NCBI GenBank assembly: GCA_903848465.1
Contig: CAINGK010000221.1
Span: forward strand, 1 to 64,000
Length of the DNA: 64,000 bases
From: an uncultured Verrucomicrobiota bacterium
Lineage (GTDB): Bacteria; Verrucomicrobiota; Verrucomicrobiia; Verrucomicrobiales; Verrucomicrobiaceae
Reading direction: 5' to 3'
The translations under genes were made by a program, and so were the position numbers. Each line of letters starts with the position of its first letter. The stretch's first letter is position 1. Positions 17,151-25,342 of the stretch are shown here, one piece after another. The notes below the pieces were generated by a model. The model saw only the letters and a list, made by a program, of their open reading frames with translations, had not been told where the DNA came from and searched no databases.

Positions 17151-17183
17151 GCTGGGGCGTCAGACGATCACGTCTTTGACCAT

Positions 17184-18203
17184 TTACTGTGCCGCCTTCA
17201 CCTGATCCCATACCTTGCTGTATTTCGCGAGGTCAGGGCCGAGGTCTTCGATGACTTCACATTTGGCCTGCAATTCGGCAGGAATGGTGATGGCGGGATT
17301 CTTGAGGAACTCGGCGCTAACGTGGGCCAGGGCGGGTTTGTTGGGGCAGTAGTAGCCCATCCATTCCATGTTTGCGGCGGCGATGGCGGGATCGAGCAGG
17401 AAGTTGATGAGGGCGTGGGCTAGAGCGGACTGTTTAGCGGTCTTGGGGATGACCATGGCATCGCAGCCGATGGTGACGCCTTCACGCGGCAGCAGGATCT
17501 GGACTTTGGGGTTTTCCATCTGCACCTGAAACAGGTCGCCGCTGTAGCCATGCACGAGGAGGAACTCGGCGGAGTCGATGCCGGACTTGTAGCCTTCGTT
17601 GTCGAAGCGGGCGATGTTCTTTTTCCAGCGGATGAGCACGTCGCGTGCGGCGGCGAGTTGGGCATCATCATGCGTGTTGATGCTGTAGCCGAGGAATTTG
17701 AGCGCGGCACCGATGCTCTCGCGCATGTCATCCAGCAGGGTGACGCGTCCGGCCAGTGCGGTGCGGTCAAACATGGCCCAGGTGGCCTCGGCGTCTTTGA
17801 TCTTGTCCTGGCGCACCGCGATGGCGGAGTAGGCGAAGGTGTAGGGCACGCTGTGCTCCATGGATTGATCCTTCACCTTGGCCAGCACGGTGGGATCAAT
17901 GTTGGGCAGATTGGGGATCAGCTTATGATCGAGCGGGGAGAGCATGCCCTGCGCGTCCATGACCTGGATCATGTAGGCGGTGGGAAATACCAGATCATAG
18001 CCGGTGGCTCCTGCCTTGAACTTGGCGAACATGCTCTCGTTTGAGTCAAAGGTGTCGATGACAACCTTGCAGCCCTGCTGCTTCTCAAATTTTGTCACCA
18101 CCTCTGGGCTGATGTAGTCGGCCCAGGTGTAGAGGTGCAGCGTTTCGGCACGTATAGCGACCGTGAGGCAGGCCCAGCCCAAGAGCAACGCGCAGTGCTT
18201 CAT
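17184..18203 (-). CDS. Polyamine-type ABC transporter substrate-binding protein (PotD-like)
   Basis: A 339-residue periplasmic binding protein with a signal peptide (MKHCALLLGWACLTVAIRA) followed by ETLHLYTWADYISPEVV, the typical start of PotD/PotF proteins. GYDLVFPTAYMI and the C-terminal SKVWDQVK also fit the family. It would bind spermidine/putrescine or a related cation. No potA, potB or potC is next to it, so the permease and ATPase must be elsewhere or absent. A GTG six codons upstream (18221) overlaps the previous stop; I used the ATG that begins the signal peptide. It is 15 bases downstream of the membrane protein gene. Confidence 0.88.
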   Translation of the reverse strand: MKHCALLLGWACLTVAIRAETLHLYTWADYISPEVVTKFEKQQGCKVVIDTFDSNESMFAKFKAGATGYDLVFPTAYMIQVMDAQGMLSPLDHKLIPNLPNIDPTVLAKVKDQSMEHSVPYTFAYSAIAVRQDKIKDAEATWAMFDRTALAGRVTLLDDMRESIGAALKFLGYSINTHDDAQLAAARDVLIRWKKNIARFDNEGYKSGIDSAEFLLVHGYSGDLFQVQMENPKVQILLPREGVTIGCDAMVIPKTAKQSALAHALINFLLDPAIAAANMEWMGYYCPNKPALAHVSAEFLKNPAITIPAELQAKCEVIEDLGPDLAKYSKVWDQVKAAQ

Positions 18204-18217
18204 GGCCGTGCGGCGGC

Positions 18218-18817
18218 TCACGCGGCCAGCGGCTGACGCAGCGGAATGCGCTGCTGCTGGCGGAAGGCGGCTTCGGTGTTGTAGGCGGCTAGAAGCAGGA
18301 GGCTGAATCCGAGGTCACTCACGAGCGAATTGCGCAGGAAATACCAGGTGGGGAGGTATCCTGGCTCGCCTGTGGTCAGGGCCTGGACCCAACCGGCGAG
18401 GGTCTTGGCGTAAGCGGGACTGCTGAGCCAAGACACGGTGTTGGTGAGGAGGTAGAAAGCCAGCGAGCAGCCAGCCACACTGAGCAAGGTGCCAACCATG
18501 CCCATGCGGCCACGCCAGCGACTGGCCAGCAAGGCGGCGATGCCAAAGCAGAGATACACGGTCAGCGCCTCCAAATGCAAGCCGGTGGCAGCAATGTCCA
18601 CCACCGCGAGCAGCAGCGGGATCAGCAGGAAGGGCACCCGCTTGGAGAAAATCAGCGTACCGGTGAAGGCCAGTGCCATCCACGGGGTGAAGTTTTCGAG
18701 CGCCTCAAGGGTGACAAAGCCTTTCAGCTTGGCCCAGCGAAAGGCGGCAGCGGCAACAATCAATGCCAGCGGCAGCAAGAAGGCGTGGGAGGCAGGGCGG
18801 GAATCGGTGGAGGGCAT
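18218..18817 (-). CDS. DUF6580-like integral membrane protein
   Basis: A 199-residue protein with about five hydrophobic segments (near residues 12-27, 47-57, 62-75, 88-95, 108-125 and 165-178). It contains ENFTPWMALAFTG and TWYFLRNSLVSDLGF. These two motifs match the small-membrane-protein family DUF6580 as I recall it, possibly related to vitamin-uptake S components. It is directly upstream of the PotD-like gene on the same strand, which may suggest a transport role (inference). Confidence 0.7.
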   Translation of the reverse strand: MPSTDSRPASHAFLLPLALIVAAAAFRWAKLKGFVTLEALENFTPWMALAFTGTLIFSKRVPFLLIPLLLAVVDIAATGLHLEALTVYLCFGIAALLASRWRGRMGMVGTLLSVAGCSLAFYLLTNTVSWLSSPAYAKTLAGWVQALTTGEPGYLPTWYFLRNSLVSDLGFSLLLLAAYNTEAAFRQQQRIPLRQPLAA

Positions 18818-18859
18818 GAGGAAAGAGGGAGATGTAATAGAATCAAACGTCGAAACAAG

Positions 18860-19105
18860 CTACACGACGCCTTTTTTTCGCAAAAACGGCACCAGTTCAT
18901 CCACCCCGAAGTCGGCCAGCACTTCGCCATCCCAGTCCATCGTGGGGGCCTTGCTTTGGCCGCTGAGGTCGATCATGGCCTGCATGGCCTCGCGGTTGCC
19001 GGAAACGGTGATGGGTTCATAGGCGATGTTTTTGGCATCGAGATATTCGGTGACTTCTTCACACCACGGGCAGCCGGTTTTGAGATAGACGACAGGTTTG
19101 ATCAT
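18860..19105 (-). CDS. Glutaredoxin
   Basis: An 81-residue thioredoxin-fold protein beginning MIKPVVYLKTGCPWCEEV, with the glutaredoxin active site CPWC. The segments KAPTM and DFGVDEL provide the cis-Pro and C-terminal helix positions. It would reduce disulfides or glutathione mixed disulfides in the cytoplasm. The frame is open 48 codons upstream, but only the ATG at 19105 starts the fold. The size is normal for a class-I-like glutaredoxin. Confidence 0.9.
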   Translation of the reverse strand: MIKPVVYLKTGCPWCEEVTEYLDAKNIAYEPITVSGNREAMQAMIDLSGQSKAPTMDWDGEVLADFGVDELVPFLRKKGVV

Positions 19106-19553
19106 ACCCGCATGATGTCGTGAAAACATGCCTAGGGCAAGCAGCCCGTGCGTGATTCGAGGTTGACCACCCCCCTGCCCTGAATAATGTCCGCCCGCTG
19201 TTTTCAGAGCCTTATTCAGTGCTCCGAAGCCCGTCCCTTTGAACCTCAACTCCCCATGCGCCCTCTTTTAGCACAGACCGCGCAGCAGGAACCGTTCCAA
19301 CGGATGGATTGCCCGAAAGTTAGTTCCAGCGTGCTGCAAGTGCATGCGGGTGTGACTTTTGAGCCGGCAGGGCCAGTGCGGCCCAGCTTTGAAAACTGCA
19401 GCAGCCCGTGGTGGTGCTGTGGCAGGCCGCAGGTGCGGTCCGCCGCGTGCCGCGGACCCGTGGAAGAGGCACGCCGCCCGTTCCCGCCCGCCGCCCCTCC
19501 CAGCACCCCGGCCCTGCCTGAACACGCAACCCACCCCTACGTAAACTCAACTC
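19106..19553. other. 448-base gap between divergent genes
   Basis: Short open frames occur in several overlapping frames on both strands, but none has a plausible start, composition or motif. GTCCGC/GCGGAC (around 19436-19460) is a small hairpin. The gap probably holds promoters for the divergent glutaredoxin and RNA-binding protein genes; no strong -35/-10 pair was seen. Confidence 0.5.
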
Positions 19554-20180
19554 ATGTCCGACTATCCCAATCGCAATGGCGGAGGAAACTCCAGTTCCAG
19601 CTCCAACGGCAATCGCCGCCGCAATCGCAACCGCCCACGTGGACCCCGCCCCGAAGGTCCGCGTCCAACCCGTGAAGGAGGCCGCGAAAGTCGCAACGCC
19701 CCCCCTTCTCTCTTCCAGAAAATTCTGGGCTTCTTCGGCCTTGGTAAATCCAAGCCTAAAAGCCGCCCGCAGCCCGAGCGCAGCAGTGCCGACCCGCGCT
19801 CCACGAATGACAACCCACGCCCGCAGCGCGAACCCCGTGTCCGCCGTGAGGCACCTCCTGCCGTGAATCCGTCAGACATCACCACGGAACGCCTGTATGT
19901 CGGCAACCTGTCCTACGACGCAACCGAGAGCGACCTGTTTGAACTCTTCAATGGCGTCGGCGCAGTGAAAAATGCCCAAGTCGTCGTCAACAGCCGCACC
20001 CAGCGCTCCAAAGGCTTTGCCTTCGTGACCATGGGCACCGTCGAAGAGGCCCGCCGTGCTGTGCAGGAACTCAGCAGCAAAGACTTCATGGGCCGCCCGC
20101 TGCAACTCAGCGGCGCCAAACCCAACACCCGCAGTGACGACGCCGACGCTCATTCCCCAGAAGAAGCGCAGGCCGCCTGA
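19554..20180 (+). CDS. RRM RNA-binding protein with a disordered basic N-terminus
   Basis: A 208-residue protein. The first ~105 residues are Arg/Pro/Gly/Asn/Ser-rich and probably disordered. Then comes a single RRM fold with RNP2 LYVGNL (about residue 120) and RNP1 KGFAFVTM (about residue 160). Bacterial RRM proteins of this kind bind single-stranded RNA and are often cold- or stress-responsive; the target is unknown. The long basic extension is more elaborate than in the usual ~100-residue bacterial RRM protein. A strong terminator follows 26 bases after the stop, so it is a single-gene unit. Confidence 0.9.
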   Translation: MSDYPNRNGGGNSSSSSNGNRRRNRNRPRGPRPEGPRPTREGGRESRNAPPSLFQKILGFFGLGKSKPKSRPQPERSSADPRSTNDNPRPQREPRVRREAPPAVNPSDITTERLYVGNLSYDATESDLFELFNGVGAVKNAQVVVNSRTQRSKGFAFVTMGTVEEARRAVQELSSKDFMGRPLQLSGAKPNTRSDDADAHSPEEAQAA

Positions 20181-20206
20181 TTGAGCTGATCCATTGATAC
20201 ATTGCG

Positions 20207-20245
20207 CCCGCAGGTTCTCACAGGGAGCCTGCGGGCTTTTTCTTG
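20207..20245 (+). terminator. Rho-independent terminator after the RRM gene
   Basis: GCCCGCAGG (20207-20215) and CCTGCGGGC (20229-20237) form a perfect 9-bp stem with a 13-base loop, followed by TTTTTCTT. A textbook intrinsic terminator. Confidence 0.92.
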
Positions 20246-20317
20246 GCGTGAAGCAAAAAAACAGCATCAGGCTGAACAAAAGCACCGCATTTAACTTCCA
20301 AGCTCATCAATCCCACT

Positions 20318-21157
20318 ATGCCCGACTCCACTCTCCTCGACCTGGAACCCGAAGCTGTAATAACCAGCCCCCCCGCCACTCAAGTCTCTCCGGCTGAGAT
20401 CCATGCTGATGAACAGTTCTGCAACAAGCTGGAAGACCGTGCACTGCTGAGTGGCCCAAACCGCCGTCTGCGTGATCTGCAACTCCTCTTCAGCGTGGCC
20501 AAGGATTTCATCCTGGGCTTTCGAGCACTGCACTTCGTCGGCCCCTGCATCACCGTGTTTGGCTCAGCCCGCTTTGATGAAAAGCATCGCTACTATCAAT
20601 TGGCGCAGGACATGGGGGCTGCGATTGCAAAAATGGGTTTCACCGTGCTGACGGGCGGCGGACCGGGCATCATGGAAGCCGCCAATCGTGGCGCGAAAGA
20701 TGCTGGTGGGCGCAGTGTCGGCTGCAACATCCGACTGCCTTTTGAACAAAGCCACAATCCTTATCTCGACCGCTGGGTGACCATGGAGCATTTCTTCGTG
20801 CGCAAGACGCTGCTCATCAAATACAGCTACGGTTTCATCATCATGCCCGGCGGCTTCGGCACCATGGACGAAATGTTTGAGGCGCTCACACTCATCCAGA
20901 CCAAAAAGCTCAAGGGCTTCCCCATCGTCATCATGGGTAGCGATTTCTGGCCGGAGATGCGCCAGTTCATGGACCACATGCTCCGAGGCGCGACGATCAG
21001 CCCGGAAGATCTGGATTTGATCAAGTGGACCGATTCAGTGGATGAGGCCGTAGCGCACCTGCAGGACAAGGCCGTCACCCAGTTCGGCCTGCGTCGCCTT
21101 CGCGTGCCACAGAGTAGCTCGCTGCTGGGAGAAAAGGCGCTTGAAGGCGCGCATTGA
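20318..21157 (+). CDS. LOG family protein (TIGR00730, nucleotide phosphoribohydrolase-like)
   Basis: A 279-residue Rossmann-fold LOG protein. The family signatures are GGGPGIMEAANRG and MPGGFGTMDE, both fully conserved. Family members hydrolyse nucleoside 5'-monophosphates (the plant enzymes release active cytokinin). An ~80-residue N-terminal extension is present, as in many bacterial TIGR00730 members. The next gene begins 22 bases after its stop, so they may be co-transcribed. Confidence 0.9.
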   Translation: MPDSTLLDLEPEAVITSPPATQVSPAEIHADEQFCNKLEDRALLSGPNRRLRDLQLLFSVAKDFILGFRALHFVGPCITVFGSARFDEKHRYYQLAQDMGAAIAKMGFTVLTGGGPGIMEAANRGAKDAGGRSVGCNIRLPFEQSHNPYLDRWVTMEHFFVRKTLLIKYSYGFIIMPGGFGTMDEMFEALTLIQTKKLKGFPIVIMGSDFWPEMRQFMDHMLRGATISPEDLDLIKWTDSVDEAVAHLQDKAVTQFGLRRLRVPQSSSLLGEKALEGAH

Positions 21158-21179
21158 AACACCAAACTCCCCTCCCCGC

Positions 21180-22070
21180 ATGTCTGCCCAAACTTTCACC
21201 CTCTCCAATGGCCTCAAGCTGGGGTATTGCGAGTATGGTGACCCGAAGGGCGAAGTCGCGTTCTACTTTCACGGCTGGCCGTCCTCCCATGTGCAGGGCT
21301 CCCTATTTGATGAACCTGCCCGCAAGCATGGCATGCGCCTCATCTGCCCCGACCGCCCCGGCATTGGTCTGTCTGATTTTCAGCCGAACCGCACTTTGTT
21401 TGACTGGCCGGATACCGTGGTGCAACTGGCCGCCCACGTCGGCGCGGACAACTACCACGTCATCGGCTGGTCCGGCGGCAGTCCCTACGTCCTGGTCACG
21501 GCCCTGAAACTGCGCAAACGCCTGCTCTCCGCCTCCATCATCTGCGGTGCGCCGCCGCTGAAGTTTTTGGGCGATCGGCAGATGTTCTGGCTCTATCGCT
21601 TCATGATCCAATTGCGGCACTACTTTCCGACGCTTCTCGGCCTGGTCCTGCGCCTGGGCGGAGTGGTTGCCAAAGGCAACCCCGAGAAAGTGCCGCTGCG
21701 CTGGCTGATGAAACTGCTGGGCCGGGAGGACTGCCGCATCCTGCTACAGCCTGGTATTTTTGATGTGGTGCGTGCCGCCACGCTCGGTGCCCTGGATCGC
21801 GGGCCGCGCAGCGTCATCGCTGATGCGGACATCTACCTGAATGAATGGGGCTTTGAAGTCAGCCAGATCCCCTTCCCCATCCGCTTTTGGCATGGCAAGC
21901 AGGACCGCAACATCGCCTGGACTTACACCCAGCAGATCTCCCAATTGATCGCGCATGCCGAAACCCACTGGTCCGAAATCGACGGTCACTACTCCCTGCC
22001 CATCACCCACGCCGAGCAGATCATCGTGGCGGCATTGCAGAAGGACGTGCCTTTATTGAATGGGGCTTAA
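21180..22070 (+). CDS. Alpha/beta hydrolase
   Basis: A 296-residue alpha/beta-hydrolase. The oxyanion-hole region is YFHGWPSSHVQG, the nucleophile elbow is GWSGGS (serine in the G-x-S-x-G motif), and a C-terminal His lies in IDGHYSL. It resembles proline-iminopeptidase or epoxide-hydrolase-type proteins in layout, but the substrate is not predictable. I used the ATG at 21180 (MSAQTFTLSNG) since the frame upstream overlaps the previous gene. Confidence 0.88.
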   Translation: MSAQTFTLSNGLKLGYCEYGDPKGEVAFYFHGWPSSHVQGSLFDEPARKHGMRLICPDRPGIGLSDFQPNRTLFDWPDTVVQLAAHVGADNYHVIGWSGGSPYVLVTALKLRKRLLSASIICGAPPLKFLGDRQMFWLYRFMIQLRHYFPTLLGLVLRLGGVVAKGNPEKVPLRWLMKLLGREDCRILLQPGIFDVVRAATLGALDRGPRSVIADADIYLNEWGFEVSQIPFPIRFWHGKQDRNIAWTYTQQISQLIAHAETHWSEIDGHYSLPITHAEQIIVAALQKDVPLLNGA

Positions 22071-22093
22071 CTCATGCCCCGAGTGCGGCTTTC

Positions 22094-22116
22094 TTGTGCC
22101 GTCGCACAACATTTTT
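22094..22116 (+). terminator. Probable terminator after the hydrolase gene
   Basis: TTGTGC (22094-22099) and GCACAA (22104-22109) form a short perfect stem with a CGTC loop, followed by CATTTTTAT. The stem is only six pairs, so confidence is limited. It lies between the convergent hydrolase and korB genes. Confidence 0.45.
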
Positions 22117-22160
22117 ATACGCAGCCAACCTGACTGCGCAGCCACTGACGCAGCAAGAAT

Positions 22161-23069
22161 CTACCGCATCGTTTCAAACCGCTTTTTGAGCACGTCCTTC
22201 TGGGACGCACCGCCGAGCTTGGACTGCGTGTCGTCGATCCACTTTTGCTCCAGCGCGTTCTTCGTGGGGCGGTTGACCTGGTAGTAAACGCCGAATTTTC
22301 CGGGGGCGAGGTTTTCGGCCATCTGGTAGGCGGCCACGTCGTTGGTCACGTCGTGCTGCGTTTCGTCAATGGTGTCAAAGGTGCCGCCCTTCTTGGGCCA
22401 ACTGTCGTCAAAGGCACCGGCGTAGAACATGACGCACTCGCTGAGGCACTCGACGACGCTGAAGCCGTCATGCAGAATGGCGCGCTCAAACATGGCTTCC
22501 ATGTGCTTCACCTGCGCGGCGTGTGTGCGGGCGATGAACGTGGCACCGCTGGCGAGGAGCTGGCGCATGGGATTGATCGGGCGGTCGATGCTGCCGGTGG
22601 GGTCAGTCTTGCTCTTGAAGCCGATGGGGCTCGTCGGGCTGGTCTGCTTCTTGGTCAGGCCATAGACGAAATTGTCCATGATGACGTAGGTGAGCTTGAT
22701 GTTTTTGCGCGCGGCGTGGTTGAGGTGGTTGCCGCCGATGGAGAAGCCGTCGCCGTCACCGCCGAAGACGAAGACGTGAACGTCTGGACGGCTGAGGGAG
22801 ATGCCGGTGGCGAGAGGAACAGCACGGCCATGAATGAAGTGAATGCCGTGCGTGTTCATGAAATACGGGAAGCGGCTGGAGCAGCCGATGCCGGCCACGC
22901 AGACGATGTTTTCATGCGGGTATTGGAGCTTCTCCAGCACGCGATAAAAGATGTTCAGCACGGCGAAGTCGCCGCAGCCGGGGCACCAGGTGGGATGGTC
23001 GGCGGTGAGGGCTTTTTTGGTGAGCTTGTCCGTGGCAGGAGCTGCTGGAGTGACGAGGGCGGTGGACAT
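22161..23069 (-). CDS. 2-oxoacid:ferredoxin oxidoreductase, beta subunit
   Basis: A 302-residue KorB-type subunit. HPTWCPGCGDFAVL and CVAGIGCSSR carry cysteines for a [4Fe-4S] cluster. FGGDGDGFSIGGNHLNHAARKN binds thiamine diphosphate/Mg. With the alpha subunit it would decarboxylate 2-oxoglutarate (or another 2-oxoacid) to an acyl-CoA while reducing ferredoxin. The alpha gene is just upstream (49-base gap), giving a two-subunit enzyme without a separate ferredoxin-domain subunit. Confidence 0.93.
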   Translation of the reverse strand: MSTALVTPAAPATDKLTKKALTADHPTWCPGCGDFAVLNIFYRVLEKLQYPHENIVCVAGIGCSSRFPYFMNTHGIHFIHGRAVPLATGISLSRPDVHVFVFGGDGDGFSIGGNHLNHAARKNIKLTYVIMDNFVYGLTKKQTSPTSPIGFKSKTDPTGSIDRPINPMRQLLASGATFIARTHAAQVKHMEAMFERAILHDGFSVVECLSECVMFYAGAFDDSWPKKGGTFDTIDETQHDVTNDVAAYQMAENLAPGKFGVYYQVNRPTKNALEQKWIDDTQSKLGGASQKDVLKKRFETMR

Positions 23070-23118
23070 GATGGTTGGAAAAAGTGAAAGGTTGAGAGTG
23101 CTGCGGGTTCGGTTCCGA

Positions 23119-24906
23119 TTATGCGGCCATGATTTTTTCCACGCCCGTCACGATCTCGCGGATGCGGAAGGCGAGGCCGTCGGTTTTGCACACGGACTGG
23201 ATGCGTGGGTCTGCGAGGCTGGCGCGCAGGAGTGTGGCGAGCTGGCCGTAGCCGTAGAGGCCGGAGTCGTTCATCTCCACGCAGACGACGTGCTTGAACT
23301 TCTTGAAGAGTCCATCCAGTCCGTCCGGCATGGGGTGCAGGTGGCGCAGGTGCAGGGCACCCACTTTGTGGCCTTCCGTGCGCATGCGGTCCACGCTTTC
23401 TTTGATGGGGCCGTAGGTGCTGCCCCAGCCGATGACGAGGACATCGCCGGACTGGTCGCCGTGGATGACGGGCAGCGGGAGTTCTTTGGAAAGCTGCACC
23501 AGCTTGTTGCGGCGCTTGGCGGTCATCAAAGTGTGCATCTTGGGGCTGCCGCTGGGGTGGCCCATTTCATCGTGCTCCAGACCGGTGGAGACGGGGTATT
23601 TGCCTCCTGCCATCTTGGAGCCGGGAGGTGCGTGCTGTGTGATGGAATCGAGGGGATAGGGCTTGAAGCCTTCGGGGCGGGTGGAGAGATCGAGCGTGGG
23701 TTCGACCCAGTGCTTGTCGAGATCGGGCTCTTCAAAGGCTTCGATGCGGCTGCTCAGCGCCTGATCGCTCAGGATGATGACGGGGCAGGAGTATTTCTTG
23801 GCCAGCTTGCCGGCCTCCAGCGCGATGTAGAAGCAGTCCTCCACGTCCTTTGGCGCCAGCACGATGCGCGGGCTGTCGCCATGGCTGCCGTAGATGGCCT
23901 GCATGAGGTCGGACTGCTCCACGCTGGTGGGCAGACCGGTGGAAGGACCGCCGCGCTGGACGTTCACCACGATGAGCGGGATCTCCGCCATGCTGGCGTA
24001 ACCGAGCGCTTCCATCTTCAAGCTGAGGCCCGGGCCTGCACTGCCAGTGATGGCGAGGTGGCCAGCAAAGGCAGCACCGATGGTCATGGACACGGCGGCG
24101 AGTTCGTCCTCTGCCTGCACGTAAAGGCCACCATACTTTGGCAGTTCGGCGCGCAGGGTTTCCATGATGGAGGACCACGGGGTGATGGGATAGGCGGAGC
24201 CGTAGCGCACGCCGGCAGCGATGAGGCCGAGCGTAAGCATCTGATTGCCATCGGCGCTGATGCGGTGGCCGCTGGTGGCTTCTCCGGGCACGAAGGCAAA
24301 TTTTTCGACATCGCCCACCTGGTAGGCAAAACCGGCGTCAAAGGCCAGCAACGCATTGCGCAGCACGCTTTCGTCCTTCTTGCCAAACTGACGGCTGACG
24401 ATGCCCACGAGCTTTTCCTTGTCGAGATTGAAGACGGCGCAGACCATGCCGAGAACGAACATGTTCTTGCCGCGGTCACGGGTGGAACCGCCCACGGCCT
24501 CCACCGTGGCGGAAGTGAAGGGCACGCCGATGTGGATGATGCCGCGCTCGTTCTTGATGTCCTCCGGACCCATGTCTGCGGTGTCGTAGAAGCAGATGCC
24601 GCCATCGCGCAGCGCGGCGATGTGGTTTTCGTAGCTGTGCTTGTAAAAGACCACGAGCACGTCGGCTTCGTCGCCCTCATGCAGCACCTCGCCGGAGCCC
24701 AGATGCACCTGGAAAATGGAGGGACCGCCCGAGATCGTGGACGGGATGGTCATGTAGGTCATCACTTCCTGCGCGGTGCGACCGGCCAGACGCGCCAGGA
24801 AACCGCCGATGGACTGAATGCCGTCCTGGGAATTGCCTGCGAGGCGGATGACGGCGTTGCGCAGGGACGTGGGAGAAGACGACGAAGGAGCTGGAGCTGA
24901 GGACAT
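23119..24906 (-). CDS. 2-oxoacid:ferredoxin oxidoreductase, alpha subunit (gamma-alpha fusion)
   Basis: A 595-residue KorA-type subunit. The N-terminal ~190 residues form the gamma domain (GSGEVLHEGDEADVLVVFYK region). The remainder is the pyrimidine-binding alpha domain with YPITPWSSIMETL and the GSAGPGLSLKMEALG motif. The substrate is probably 2-oxoglutarate, by the usual KorAB size and fusion, but pyruvate or a branched-chain 2-oxoacid cannot be excluded. It heads the korA-korB unit. The long frame on the opposite strand is a shadow of this gene. Confidence 0.93.
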   Translation of the reverse strand: MSSAPAPSSSSPTSLRNAVIRLAGNSQDGIQSIGGFLARLAGRTAQEVMTYMTIPSTISGGPSIFQVHLGSGEVLHEGDEADVLVVFYKHSYENHIAALRDGGICFYDTADMGPEDIKNERGIIHIGVPFTSATVEAVGGSTRDRGKNMFVLGMVCAVFNLDKEKLVGIVSRQFGKKDESVLRNALLAFDAGFAYQVGDVEKFAFVPGEATSGHRISADGNQMLTLGLIAAGVRYGSAYPITPWSSIMETLRAELPKYGGLYVQAEDELAAVSMTIGAAFAGHLAITGSAGPGLSLKMEALGYASMAEIPLIVVNVQRGGPSTGLPTSVEQSDLMQAIYGSHGDSPRIVLAPKDVEDCFYIALEAGKLAKKYSCPVIILSDQALSSRIEAFEEPDLDKHWVEPTLDLSTRPEGFKPYPLDSITQHAPPGSKMAGGKYPVSTGLEHDEMGHPSGSPKMHTLMTAKRRNKLVQLSKELPLPVIHGDQSGDVLVIGWGSTYGPIKESVDRMRTEGHKVGALHLRHLHPMPDGLDGLFKKFKHVVCVEMNDSGLYGYGQLATLLRASLADPRIQSVCKTDGLAFRIREIVTGVEKIMAA

Positions 24907-25342
24907 GGTTGGAGTACGGGCATGGTTGGTGCCCGCAGGTTGGTTGGCTGAGGAAACGCGATTCTAGGAGGTCTTTTGCAGCCGTCCATATCGTTGAGTG
25001 GCTTTTTTCTGCGATATCCGCCCGTGATGATCGGGCTGATCATTGAGAATGACGAAGCTCGAAGAGTCGCGCGGAGAAATACGCGTCATACAACTGCGCA
25101 TTCCGGCAAGAAGAAAAAAACTCCGGCGCAAGAACGTGTCATGATCAATGCAGACGCAGCCAACTGCTGTAGAGCACATCCCCACAGAAGCAGGCGTCGA
25201 AGAGGAGAAATGTGACGGACTCGTTGTTTGAATGCGACCTGTTATAAGCGATATACATTCGCCGCAAAAAGCCCCCCTTTTTGCATCAGTTTTTCATCTT
25301 AAGATTAAAAGATGAAGAGCGATGCTCGCGGCACGACATCCC
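24907..25342. other. 436-base intergenic region between korA and the PEP-CTERM gene
   Basis: It separates divergent genes and has no supported coding sequence. A TATAAG at about 25242 and TAGAAT on the minus strand near 24964 are possible -10 boxes, but no good partner -35 is present. The region is AT-richer near 25260-25320 and contains the hairpin at 25264-25284 and a second weak one (CATCTT/AAGATG at about 25295-25314). Confidence 0.5.
25264..25284 (+). promoter_or_regulatory. Hairpin 59 bases before the PEP-CTERM gene start
   Basis: GCAAAAAG (25264-25271) and CTTTTTGC (25277-25284) form a perfect 8-bp stem around a loop of five C. It is strongly self-complementary and lies just before the start codon region, so it may be an mRNA leader structure or an operator. 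Its position before the gene argues against a terminator for korA, which runs the other way. Confidence 0.5.

Noticed and set aside
17550..18044. 164-codon plus-strand frame opposite the PotD-like gene
   Set aside because: It is antisense to a gene with clear signal peptide and family motifs; His/Gly-rich shadow composition.
19246..19550. Overlapping short frames on both strands before the RRM gene
   Set aside because: Four frames are open simultaneously in GC-rich DNA, and none has a credible start or domain.
22951..24900. 649-codon plus-strand open frame
   Set aside because: It lies exactly opposite korA. Its composition is Ala/Gly/Val/His-rich with no motif, as expected of a high-GC antisense shadow, whereas korA has full family motifs.
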